Below, in pieces: positions 1 to 5,112 of a DNA stretch of 7,696 nucleotides. Each line of letters opens with the position of its first letter. Within the stretch, counting starts at the first letter, position 1. Made by a program: the position numbers and the translations under genes. This DNA comes from Rhodoferax sp. Its GTDB lineage: Bacteria > Pseudomonadota > Gammaproteobacteria > Burkholderiales > Burkholderiaceae_C. Under the pieces are notes generated by a model. The model was given only the letters and a program-made list of their open reading frames with translations, was not told the DNA's origin and ran no database searches. The stretch is taken from positions 1-7,696 of the forward strand of contig JAIPDA010000106.1 in assembly GCA_021737905.1 (NCBI GenBank). Direction: 5' to 3'.

Positions 1-1067
1 TGCCCGCTGGCCTGCGGCAGCGCCGGCGCACCCGCCGCCTGCAAGATGGTGACGGCGCAATCCACATGGCTGACAGGCTCGGCCAAGACCTGACCGGCAG
101 CCACACCCGGCCCGACCAGAATCATCGGCACCCCGGCGGACTCTTCGTACATCGTTGACTTGCCCCACAGGCCGCGTGCGCCCAGGTTGTCGCCGTGGTC
201 GCTGGTGTAGATCACCAGCGTGTCACCGGCCATGCCGGACTGATCGAGCGCAGCCAGCACCTGTCCCATTTGCTCGTCCATGAAAGAGACCAGGCCGCTG
301 TAACCGGTGATCGCCCGCCGGACATCCTGCGGACTGTGAAAGTGCGTGTCGTAGTCCACCACCCGGGCGTATTCGTCTGTGAAGGGATGGTGCGGACGAA
401 CGGCCTTGTCGTAGAGCTTGGGCATGGGCAGGTCCATGGCAGCGTAATACTCATACCAGCGCGCAGGTGCGGTCAGCGGGAAATGCGGCGCCACCATGGA
501 CACAAACAAGACCCAGGGCTTATCAGCAGTTTGCTGACCGCGGCCCTTGAGCCAGTCGCAGGCTGTCTGGCCGATATCACGGTCGTAGGCGGTGTAAGTG
601 GATTCGCCCGGGCCGGCCAGCTTGGCCATCTTGTCGCCGCCCTTGCGCACCGGAATGTTCTCGCGCACCAGGCCCTTGATATCTCCCAGGCCGTCGATCA
701 CATGCATGGGCAGGATCTCCTCGGTCCAGCCGTGGTCGTCACCTGCACGGCCCCTGAAATGCAGCTTGCCGATCGACACCGCGTCATGGCCGGCCTGCCG
801 CAACACATGGTGCCAACTGGGAATGCTGCCGTCGTAGGCGTCAGCGTTGTCCCAAAAACCGATTTCGTGCACATAACGCCCCGTGGCAAAGGCCGCCCGC
901 GCCGGCACACAAATCGGGCTGCAGGTGTATGCGTTGGTGAAGCGGGTGCCGCGGGCGGCCAGCCGGTCCAGGTTCGGGGTTCGAATGAAAGGATGACCGG
1001 CGCAACCCATGAATGCGGGGTTGTGCTCGTCGGACATCAATACCAAAACATTGAGGGGATGGGTCAC
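1..1067 (-). CDS. Choline-sulfatase-like sulfatase (alkaline-phosphatase superfamily), C-terminus cut by window edge
   Basis: Family S1 sulfatases hydrolyse sulfate esters with a formylglycine made from an active-site Cys. The 355 visible residues carry the sulfatase signature CVPAR (Cys53 to Arg57), followed by AAFATGR. D13 in MSDEHN is a likely metal ligand. K101 and H103 in IGKLHFRG and D290/H291 in TSDHGDNLG match active-site positions of the family. The arrangement (MSDEHN, GKLHF, SDHGDNLGARGLWGK) resembles choline sulfatase BetC more than classical arylsulfatases. The true substrate is unknown, and an alkylsulfatase or phosphonate/phosphate monoesterase relative is possible. Start: an in-frame TAA lies at 1088-1086. 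The first usable codon after it is GTG at 1067, giving MTHPLNVLVLMSDEHN. It follows a good promoter by about 24 bases, but no clear Shine-Dalgarno is visible. No signal peptide is seen, so it is probably cytoplasmic. The family usually runs to about 480-550 residues, so roughly a quarter to a third is missing. It is divergent from a LysR gene that probably regulates it. Confidence 0.9.
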   Translation of the reverse strand, partial: MTHPLNVLVLMSDEHNPAFMGCAGHPFIRTPNLDRLAARGTRFTNAYTCSPICVPARAAFATGRYVHEIGFWDNADAYDGSIPSWHHVLRQAGHDAVSIGKLHFRGRAGDDHGWTEEILPMHVIDGLGDIKGLVRENIPVRKGGDKMAKLAGPGESTYTAYDRDIGQTACDWLKGRGQQTADKPWVLFVSMVAPHFPLTAPARWYEYYAAMDLPMPKLYDKAVRPHHPFTDEYARVVDYDTHFHSPQDVRRAITGYSGLVSFMDEQMGQVLAALDQSGMAGDTLVIYTSDHGDNLGARGLWGKSTMYEESAGVPMILVGPGVAAGQVLAEPVSHVDCAVTILQAAGAPALPQASG

Positions 1068-1097
1068 TTGGCGGCAGGCAGAGGGTTAAGTTGCCAG

Positions 1098-1126
1098 ATT
1101 ATTGCGTCAAGCATCAGCCAAGACAA
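1098..1126 (-). promoter_or_regulatory. Sigma-70-type promoter of the sulfatase gene
   Basis: On the minus strand TTGTCT (1126-1121, 4 of 6 matches to TTGACA) is separated by exactly 17 bases from AATAAT (1103-1098, 5 of 6 matches to TATAAT). Transcription would start near 1091, leaving a leader of about 24 bases before the GTG at 1067. The fit with the chosen start codon supports both calls. It is a prediction from sequence only. Confidence 0.6.
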
Positions 1127-1130
1127 TAGA

Positions 1131-1165
1131 GAATAATTACAATTCAGATATTCCCATAAAGAATA
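1131..1165. promoter_or_regulatory. Probable LysR-type regulator binding sites
   Basis: TATTC-N7-GAATA at 1149-1165 is an interrupted palindrome of the classic LysR-type form (T-N11-A). Its centre, 1157, is about 66 bases upstream of the predicted sulfatase transcription start, where the recognition site of such regulators usually lies. A second, inverted-order element, GAAT-N7-ATTC at 1131-1145, lies between it and the sulfatase -35 box, where an activation site is expected. The first palindrome ends seven bases before the lysR ATG, so binding could also repress lysR. No convincing -35/-10 pair for lysR itself was found. Confidence 0.55.
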
Positions 1166-1171
1166 ATAATC

Positions 1172-2056
1172 ATGGCGCTCGACAATCTCAAACTTTTTCT
1201 GGCCGTGGCCAACACCGGCAGCTTTTCAAAGGCGGCTCAGATTTCTGGCGTCACTCAGTCGGCTATCAGCAAGCGGATTCTTCAGCTTGAGCTGCAACTG
1301 GGCCACCGTTTGTTTGAACGGCATGGCAGAGGCGCGAGTCTGAGCGACGCGGGCCGGCTGCTGGTGCGGCATGCCGAATCACTGCTGCGGGACGCAGATC
1401 AACTGGCCCAAGTCATCGGCGGCGAACTCTCCCAAGCCCAGGGCATCGTGCGCCTGGCGCTGCAAGCTTCAATCTCCTGGCCGCTGATGCAGCACCTACA
1501 CCCTGCGCTGCGTCAAAACCACCCCCTGATACACCTGCAAGTGGTTGAAGCACCCACGCGGCAGGTGGTGGACCTGATCCAAGAGGGCCGGGTCGACCTG
1601 GGCGTGCTGTCCGACTGGGGGCAAGAAACACTGCCGCAAATAGAGCGACTTTTTACCTCACCCCTGCTGCTGGTAGGTCCGGCCGGGGATCCAATGACCG
1701 GGGCTGCCAGCGTCCGCTTTGAACAACTCGCCCAAACGCCCCTGATCGTCTCGCCGATGCCCAACGGCGCGCGTGTCTGGCTGGAAGCCGCTGCCAAAGA
1801 AGCGGGGCGCGCATTGAACGTCACCATGGAAGTTCACTCCGTGCACCTGATCAAAAAAATGGTGATTGCAGGATGGGGCTACACCGTGGCCTTAACCGAG
1901 TCTGTGAAAGACGATGTGGCCCAAGGCACGCTGAGCGCATGCCCGATCACCGCCCCAGCCATGTCGCAAAATTTTTACCTGTCAGTCAGCAACCAGCGCA
2001 AAGGTTCAGGCGCAGTCGGGGTGGTTGCCAAGCTGATACGGGATTGGCGGCATTGA
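1172..2056 (+). CDS. LysR-type transcriptional regulator
   Basis: The protein is 294 residues, the normal length for the family. The N-terminal winged helix-turn-helix covers about residues 1-60; the recognition part SFSKAAQISGVTQSAISKRI (17-36) is followed by LELQLGHRLFERHGRG and LSDAGRLL, all typical. A linker helix runs to about residue 85, and the periplasmic-binding-protein-like effector domain occupies about 90-294. Such proteins act as tetramers that bind a small effector and activate a neighbouring, often divergent, gene. Divergence from the sulfatase with a T-N11-A palindrome between them suggests that the sulfatase is its target and that the effector is a sulfated compound, sulfate or a product. 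This is inference. The ATG at 1172 is preceded only by a weak AAAGAA ribosome site at 1158-1163. The gene ends 86 bases before the remnant attachment site of the island. Confidence 0.92.
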   Translation: MALDNLKLFLAVANTGSFSKAAQISGVTQSAISKRILQLELQLGHRLFERHGRGASLSDAGRLLVRHAESLLRDADQLAQVIGGELSQAQGIVRLALQASISWPLMQHLHPALRQNHPLIHLQVVEAPTRQVVDLIQEGRVDLGVLSDWGQETLPQIERLFTSPLLLVGPAGDPMTGAASVRFEQLAQTPLIVSPMPNGARVWLEAAAKEAGRALNVTMEVHSVHLIKKMVIAGWGYTVALTESVKDDVAQGTLSACPITAPAMSQNFYLSVSNQRKGSGAVGVVAKLIRDWRH

Positions 2057-2138
2057 GAGCCAGACTGACTCCAGCGACTTCGATCGAGCTACCCCAATCA
2101 ATGCGCGATATGTTCTGGACATCTCCTAGGGTATGCAG

Positions 2139-2165
2139 GAATGAAAAACGCCCCAGAAGGGGCGT
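2139..2165 (-). terminator. Rho-independent terminator, probably the ancestral tRNA-operon terminator, now after lysR
   Basis: The inverted repeat ACGCCCC (2148-2154) / GGGGCGT (2159-2165) with loop AGAA forms a 7-bp GC-rich stem. On the minus strand it is followed by TTTTTCATTC, a good U-tract, better than at the tRNA-proximal copy. On the plus strand it is followed by ATTTACTT, so it may also weakly terminate lysR transcription, which reaches it 91 bases after the lysR stop. Confidence 0.65.
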
Positions 2166-2199
2166 ATTTACTTGATGCCTGGCGGAGTGGACGGGACTC
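2143..2199 (-). repeat. Displaced att copy: tRNA-Asp 3' fragment plus terminator (distal end of island)
   Basis: Positions 2180-2199 reproduce the final 20 bases of tRNA-Asp including CCA, on the minus strand, without the rest of the tRNA. Positions 2143-2179 reproduce the sequence downstream of the tRNA with three substitutions (2147, 2170, 2178). Identity stops after 2199. The lysR-proximal side of this copy is therefore probably the original chromosomal sequence that once followed tRNA-Asp. Confidence 0.8.
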
Positions 2200-2378
2200 T
2201 GCGCCAATACCAGTAATTCTTTGATTTCATTGATTTTTTTGCAGTTCACTCTACAAAAAATCTGCTACCACCTTTGCTACCACTTCGGCGGTATCACAGA
2301 AGCGAACAGTAAATGTAAGCGATCCTCGACGCGAGAAGTAGTTGTCTCTCGTCAGAAATTTCAGATCGGCGTCACCTG
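2200..2378. other. Non-coding end of island with 12-bp direct repeats
   Basis: No credible gene lies between the distal att copy and the hipA stop. The stretch contains TGCTACCAC at 2263-2271 and again at 2275-2283 (period 12), and TTGATTT at 2220-2226 and 2230-2236. Direct repeats of this spacing beside an att core are what integrase arm-type sites or excisionase sites look like, but that reading is inference. There is no clear terminator for hipBA here. Confidence 0.4.
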
Positions 2379-3638
2379 TCAGCGCTTCGCCGTCATCGAC
2401 ATTGCAGCTGAACAGTGGTTTTCGATGACCTCGGTGATGGATTGAATCAACGCCAACTCTTGCTGCGAAAGCGCATAGTCCGCAGTGACCTGCGCAGTGA
2501 CTGTGGCCCAAGCCTTGGTCACATCCTGCGCCATCTTCCTGAACAGGGACAAGGTCGGCTTGACGCTGAAGCCGCAGTCTCCACAAAAAGCCTCCCACGA
2601 GTGGGCTCCAATGCTCGCATATTGATCTTCGTCGCCGACGTACAACGCGAGGCGGTCGTCGCCGTACACCCGCACGCACAGCAAGTCATAAAAAGGGGCC
2701 AGCGCATAGCCTGTCTCACCAATCAGTACGGAGATGTTTTTGGCGTGGGCGTCGCTGTTGCCAATGAGGTAATTGAACATGACCCAGCGCTGAAAACTCA
2801 GCAAGTCTTTGGCCGGCAACTGCAACCCACGCAGTGCTTCAACAATGCGCTTGAGGCTGACCAGCCCTTGACGCTCGTATTTCCAGTCTTGCCCCAAGCC
2901 CAGCAACTGACAGCCATCCATCTGATGCAGACACTTGACGCTGTCGCCCGACACGATGCGGTCATAACGCTGGACGATGTAAACCGTCTCGGGCACCTGA
3001 ATCAAGTGGACCGGTGGCACCGGCAACTTGATGACGGCCGCCAAGCGCATGCACAGGTATTCGTTGATAGCGCTAGGCTGGAATTTCACCAGCCGCGTGT
3101 CAGGCTTGGTAATGTGCGTGGTGGGCGTACTGCCGACACTGTCATAAAGACGGTCGCGCTTGGCGTCATAGCGCAGACCAAGCTTGTCCTGCGCTCCCGG
3201 TAACGACATGCTGCTTTGCTCGTTGGAGGTGAGCAGGGGTTTTTGCTGATCACGGTCCTTGATGCGTTGGCTCAGTTCATTTTTGCTCAGAGCGCTGTAC
3301 TGCTGCTGCGCAGAGGGCACATTGCCTTCGGCGCGCACAGACAACACACCGGGCAACTCTCCACCCAACTGACCGATGATTTCAAATGTGCTGGCATCGC
3401 GTATGTGTATCGCGTTCAAGATCTCTTCCAGTGCGGCCCCCTCTGGCAGCAGGTTTGCAAAAAAAGTTTTGATCGGCTCTCCCAAGTGAGGTTCGGTGCG
3501 TAACACAAACTGCGGGGCCAGCACATAAGCATGCGCAGACTTCAGCCAGTCTTCGTCGTACTGAAAGAAATACTGCCCCGCTTGATGTCCAAACCACCCC
3601 ATCGGCAATTCATTGGCCCACACGCGCAATCGAATCAT
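2379..3638 (-). CDS. hipA: HipA-like serine/threonine kinase toxin
   Basis: HipA proteins are kinase toxins that stop growth by phosphorylating an essential protein (GltX for E. coli HipA) and are neutralised by HipB. The 419 residues are close to the 440 of E. coli HipA and appear complete. An N-terminal HipA_N/couple_HipA region covers about 1-105 (VWANELPMGWF, LLPEGAALEE, GELPGVLSV). The kinase core follows: SLPGAQDK at 145-152, where S145 matches the autophosphorylated Ser150 of E. coli HipA; THITKP with the ATP-binding K178; ERYDR-like QRYDR (223-227); HQMDGCQLLG (238-247); the catalytic loop GNSDAHAKN with D296; and APFYD with metal-binding D318. All key residues are present, so it should be active. 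The ATG at 3638 overlaps the hipB stop by four bases (ATGA), and GAAGGGTGAG just upstream is a good ribosome site, so translation is probably coupled to hipB. The true phosphorylation target is not shown by sequence; relatives attack GltX, TrpS and others. Confidence 0.9.
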   Translation of the reverse strand: MIRLRVWANELPMGWFGHQAGQYFFQYDEDWLKSAHAYVLAPQFVLRTEPHLGEPIKTFFANLLPEGAALEEILNAIHIRDASTFEIIGQLGGELPGVLSVRAEGNVPSAQQQYSALSKNELSQRIKDRDQQKPLLTSNEQSSMSLPGAQDKLGLRYDAKRDRLYDSVGSTPTTHITKPDTRLVKFQPSAINEYLCMRLAAVIKLPVPPVHLIQVPETVYIVQRYDRIVSGDSVKCLHQMDGCQLLGLGQDWKYERQGLVSLKRIVEALRGLQLPAKDLLSFQRWVMFNYLIGNSDAHAKNISVLIGETGYALAPFYDLLCVRVYGDDRLALYVGDEDQYASIGAHSWEAFCGDCGFSVKPTLSLFRKMAQDVTKAWATVTAQVTADYALSQQELALIQSITEVIENHCSAAMSMTAKR

Positions 3639-4144
3639 GATGACTCACCCTTCGATTTGTTCTTGATATCGCGCTGCGCTACCCGTGAGGCCGGACCTGG
3701 TCCACCACTTAACTGACTTGGCTGACTTGGCTGACTTGGCTGACTCGGCCTTTGTTGCATCAAGTCAGGCAGCCCCCCCTTGGCTCGACCCACGAGCTGA
3801 GAATCTGGCACACCAAAGTCAGCTTGATGAAGCCCCAGTGCAGCTGCCATGAGACCTCGAGGCGCGGGCTTTGCTGGCGGAGTAAGGCCTGGTCCGCGAT
3901 CTGTCTTTGGCAAGCCAGATCGGGCAAGCTCAAGACCTGAAACCTCCAGGCTCAACCCCAAGCCATTGACGAGCTTCGCGAGTTTTCCAAGCGAACAATT
4001 CTCTGGGTTCGACTCAGCATCACGAATAAAAGACGTACTGACACCACACACAGCTGCAGCGTCTTCGCGAGAGAGCTTTTGGCGTTTGCGCTCGGAACTC
4101 AGCGCCCATGCCAATTCAACCAGAGTCACATCATTGATCTTCAT
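3635..4144 (-). CDS. hipB: HipB-like XRE antitoxin/repressor with long repeat-containing tail
   Basis: The protein is 169 residues with this start. Residues about 8-65 form an XRE-type helix-turn-helix (ELAWALSSERKRQKLSREDA, VCGVSTSFIRDAE), followed by LGKLAKLVNGLGLSLEV, the ending typical of HipB-type antitoxins. HipB binds HipA, blocks its growth arrest and represses the operon. E. coli HipB has only 88 residues; here about 95 more follow (75-169). That tail is rich in Pro, Ser, Gly and Gln, probably disordered, and includes PSQ repeated four times (133-144) encoded by a 9-base tandem repeat. Start choice: an in-frame ATG at 4165 abuts the -10 box and would lie upstream of the transcript. 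The ATG at 4144 (MKINDV) has AAGGGA six bases before it and lies about 15 bases after the predicted transcription start. The gene leads the operon and overlaps hipA by four bases. Confidence 0.85.
   Translation of the reverse strand: MKINDVTLVELAWALSSERKRQKLSREDAAAVCGVSTSFIRDAESNPENCSLGKLAKLVNGLGLSLEVSGLELARSGLPKTDRGPGLTPPAKPAPRGLMAAALGLHQADFGVPDSQLVGRAKGGLPDLMQQRPSQPSQPSQPSQLSGGPGPASRVAQRDIKNKSKGESS
3713..3748 (-). repeat. 9-bp tandem repeat x4 inside hipB
   Basis: On the plus strand CTGACTTGG is repeated at 3713-3721, 3722-3730, 3731-3739, and as CTGACTCGG at 3740-3748. Read on the minus strand each unit encodes Pro-Ser-Gln. Because the unit is a multiple of three, copy-number change by slippage would lengthen or shorten the antitoxin tail without breaking the frame. 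Confidence 0.95.
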
Positions 4145-4152
4145 AAATTGTC

Positions 4153-4220
4153 CCTTAGAGAGCATATTTTAAGGAGAATCAACATGACAGTCAATATTTC
4201 GACCTTATGAGAGCAAATTT
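4153..4220. promoter_or_regulatory. Candidate HipB operators flanking the hipBA promoter
   Basis: CCTTAGAGAGCATATTT at 4153-4169 and CCTTATGAGAGCAAATTT at 4203-4220 are the same sequence apart from one inserted base and one substitution. The shared GAGAGCA cores are 51 bases apart, close to five helical turns. The first copy covers the -10 box and start site and also forms an interrupted palindrome, CCTTA-N12-TAAGG (4153-4174). The second lies just upstream of the -35 box. This is the expected geometry for autorepression by a HipB-type dimer bound at several operators. Sequence evidence only. Confidence 0.5.
4166..4194 (-). promoter_or_regulatory. Sigma-70 promoter of hipBA
   Basis: TTGACT (4194-4189) and TAAAAT (4171-4166) are separated by exactly 17 bases, each with five of six consensus matches. 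Transcription should begin near 4159, about 15 bases before the hipB ATG at 4144. This is the strongest promoter-like sequence in the window and argues against the upstream ATG at 4165. Confidence 0.75.
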
Positions 4221-4305
4221 CGTCAAACAGATTGAGCCGAAGTGATATATGCCCCCATGAGGACAAAATAGTATGGATGAATAAGTAAAGCAGGAATGTA
4301 AGCCA

Positions 4306-4342
4306 GAGGGTGTCCGAATTTTTGTGTAAACGGAGTTAAGGG
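4306..4342. repeat. Terminal sequence (one inverted-repeat end) of the IS256-family remnant
   Basis: Reading outward from the transposase stop on the minus strand, TTTACACAAAAATTCGGACA and then CCCTC reaches 4306. Ends of this kind (GGGTGTCCGAA... facing inward) are common in IS256-family elements, and the position just after the stop codon fits a right end. The matching left end was not found in the window. Confidence 0.6.
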
Positions 4343-4480
4343 TCATTGCTGAGGGACCCGATCCTCAAATTCGATACTTAACCGATTGAGAGCAGCCTTC
4401 CAGTCCCGAATCGGCATGTTCCATTTCTGGCTGATATTTCTCAGTGCCAAGTAGAACAACTTGCTCAGCGCCTCGTCCAG
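4343..4480 (-). pseudogene. Remnant of an IS256-family transposase (C-terminus only)
   Basis: The minus strand encodes 45 residues ending at TGA (4345-4343). They include LFYLALRNISQKW, MPIRDWKAALNRL and EFEDRVPQ, the characteristic C-terminal end of IS256-family (Mutator-like) transposases. Full-length members have about 400 residues. Upstream of 4480 the similarity is lost (PYPQPTI and then unrelated sequence) and no start or DDE catalytic residues remain, so only the 3' end of the insertion sequence survives. Whatever removed the rest joined it to non-coding sequence near the tRNA end of the island. It cannot make a working transposase. Confidence 0.75.
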
Positions 4481-4660
4481 TATTGTCGGTTGAGGGTACG
4501 GTGGGGGTCATTGCTTGGCGAAAAATCAGCCCAGCTGCTTTTCGCTGCAATCTCAAAGTTGACGGTAAACCAGACAACACAAAGCCGCGCACCTTACCGG
4601 TACTGGATAGGAGTCAGCGCCTCAAGTCATCAAGATTTGATGGCGGGTAAATTGGTGGGT
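4481..4660. other. Non-coding scrambled stretch between IS remnant and tRNA operon
   Basis: No credible gene is seen on either strand. The minus strand briefly reads LEALTPIQYR before a stop at 4596-4594, which recalls the ends of some IS3-type transposases, but it is preceded immediately by two stops and is too short to rely on. The segment lies where an integrase would normally sit, next to the tRNA-side att copy, and may be the scar left by its deletion. Confidence 0.4.
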
Positions 4661-4689
4661 AGAAACGAAACACGCCCCAGAAGGGGCGT
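4660..4689 (-). terminator. Rho-independent terminator of the tRNA operon
   Basis: ACGCCCC (4672-4678) and GGGGCGT (4683-4689) form a 7-bp stem with a four-base loop. On the minus strand it is followed by GTTTCGTTTCT. The hairpin begins 15 bases after the tRNA-Asp CCA end. The U-tract is interrupted and poorer than in the displaced copy near lysR. Confidence 0.75.
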
Positions 4690-4723
4690 ATTTGCTTGAT
4701 GACTGGCGGAGTGGACGGGACTC
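4667..4723 (-). repeat. tRNA-proximal att copy (3' end of tRNA-Asp plus terminator)
   Basis: This is the partner of the repeat at 2143-2199. It comprises the last 20 bases of the complete tRNA-Asp gene (4704-4723) and 37 bases beyond it, which include the terminator hairpin. The unusually long identity, extending past the tRNA, means that the element carries its own copy of both the tRNA end and the terminator. Confidence 0.8.
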
Positions 4724-4780
4724 GAACCCGCGACCCCCGGCGTGACAGGCCGGTATTCTAACCAACTGAACTACCACTCC
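4704..4780 (-). tRNA. tRNA-Asp (anticodon GTC)
   Basis: The 77-base cloverleaf includes an encoded CCA. The acceptor stem pairs GGAGTGG with CCACTCC and the discriminator is G. The anticodon stem CCGGC/GCCGG encloses the loop CTGTCAC, giving anticodon GTC for Asp GAC/GAU codons. The T arm has GCGGG TTCGAGT CCCGT. It is the last tRNA of the operon. Its 3' 20 bases are duplicated at 2180-2199, so it served as the island's integration site, yet the gene remains intact. Confidence 0.97.
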
Positions 4781-4787
4781 TGGTAGC

Positions 4788-4805
4788 GACAACGTTGCCG
4801 TTGTC
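4788..4805. other. Stem-loop in the tRNA-Glu/tRNA-Asp spacer
   Basis: GACAACG (4788-4794) and CGTTGTC (4799-4805) form a perfect 7-bp stem with a TTGC loop. A second small hairpin, TCACT-TTGC-AGTGA, lies at 4821-4834 in the same spacer. There is no U-tract, so it is not a terminator. It may guide processing of the tRNA precursor. Confidence 0.5.
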
Positions 4806-4837
4806 TGCTTTTCGCTTTCATCACTTTGCAGTGAATC

Positions 4838-4913
4838 TGGCGACCCCACGGGGATTCGAACCCCGGTACTCACCGTGAAAGGGTGATGTCCTAGGCCTCT
4901 AGACGATGGGGTC
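4838..4913 (-). tRNA. tRNA-Glu (anticodon TTC)
   Basis: The 76-base cloverleaf includes an encoded CCA. The acceptor GACCCCA pairs with TGGGGTC and the discriminator is G. The anticodon stem TCACC/GGTGA holds the loop CTTTCAC with anticodon TTC. The T arm has GGGG TTCGAAT CCCC. It is the substrate of GltX, encoded about 200 bases upstream in the same direction. Confidence 0.97.
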
Positions 4914-4931
4914 AAACCTTGGACTTCCGGT

Positions 4932-4951
4932 GCAGGCTTTTCAGAGCCTGC
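4932..4951. other. Stem-loop in the tRNA-Ala/tRNA-Glu spacer
   Basis: GCAGGCT (4932-4938) and AGCCTGC (4945-4951) form a perfect 7-bp stem with a six-base loop. No U-tract follows on the minus strand, so a role in precursor folding or RNase processing is more likely than termination. Confidence 0.5.
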
Positions 4952-4977
4952 CGAAACTCAACTAACTTTTCGACTGT

Positions 4978-5053
<76 letters not shown>

Positions 5054-5090
5054 CTGTGGTTCAGGCTACCCTAAACCAGTCGAGCTTCGA

Positions 5091-5096
5091 ATTATA
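5091..5096 (-). promoter_or_regulatory. -10 box of the tRNA operon promoter
   Basis: A perfect TATAAT (5096-5091) lies 38 bases upstream of the mature 5' end of tRNA-Ala, giving a start near 5084 and a short leader. No good -35 hexamer is visible at the right spacing (TACGTA with a 17-base spacer is the best), so the promoter call rests mainly on the -10 and its position after gltX. Read-through from gltX is also possible, since no terminator separates them. Confidence 0.55.
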
Positions 5097-5112
5097 GCCC
5101 GATTTCGATGCG

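Larger units (their letters stand above)
2143..4723. mobile_element. Putative small genomic island integrated in tRNA-Asp, carrying hipBA
   Basis: The last 20 bases of tRNA-Asp and the terminator hairpin beyond it occur twice in direct orientation, at 2143-2199 and 4667-4723, an offset of 2524 bases with 54 of 57 identical. This is the usual mark of tyrosine-integrase-mediated insertion at a tRNA 3' end, where the incoming element rebuilds the tRNA and the original end is displaced. The enclosed 2.5 kb holds a hipBA-like operon, an IS256-family remnant and non-coding sequence. No integrase, excisionase, replication or transfer gene is present, so the element is either a decayed relic or one mobilised in trans by a related integrase. 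Base composition is more AT-rich around 4145-4380 than in the flanking core genes. An alternative is segmental duplication of the tRNA end by other recombination, which is less likely given the unrelated cargo. Confidence 0.75.

Noticed and set aside
195..1136. A 313-codon open frame on the plus strand
   Set aside because: It lies antisense to the sulfatase, which has clear family motifs on the minus strand. The plus-strand translation has no recognisable domain and is a by-product of high GC.
2328..2353. Hairpin CGAGA/TCTCG downstream of hipA as a terminator
   Set aside because: The stem is only five pairs with a ten-base loop and no U-tract follows on the minus strand.
4142..4165. Upstream ATG at 4165 as the hipB start
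   Set aside because: It directly abuts the -10 box, so it would not be in the transcript, and it has no Shine-Dalgarno. The ATG at 4144 has AAGGGA six bases upstream.
4340..4515. GGGTCATTGCT repeated at 4340-4350 and 4505-4515
   Set aside because: Several 11-base repeats are expected by chance in a window of this size, and the flanks do not match, so it is not evidence for an insertion target duplication.
4365..4592. A 75-codon minus-strand open frame
   Set aside because: It is out of frame with the IS256 transposase remnant that occupies part of the same region, and its product has no recognisable features.
4594..4626. LEALTPIQYR then stop, resembling the end of an IS3-type transposase
   Set aside because: Ten residues immediately preceded by two stop codons are too little to support a second insertion-sequence remnant.
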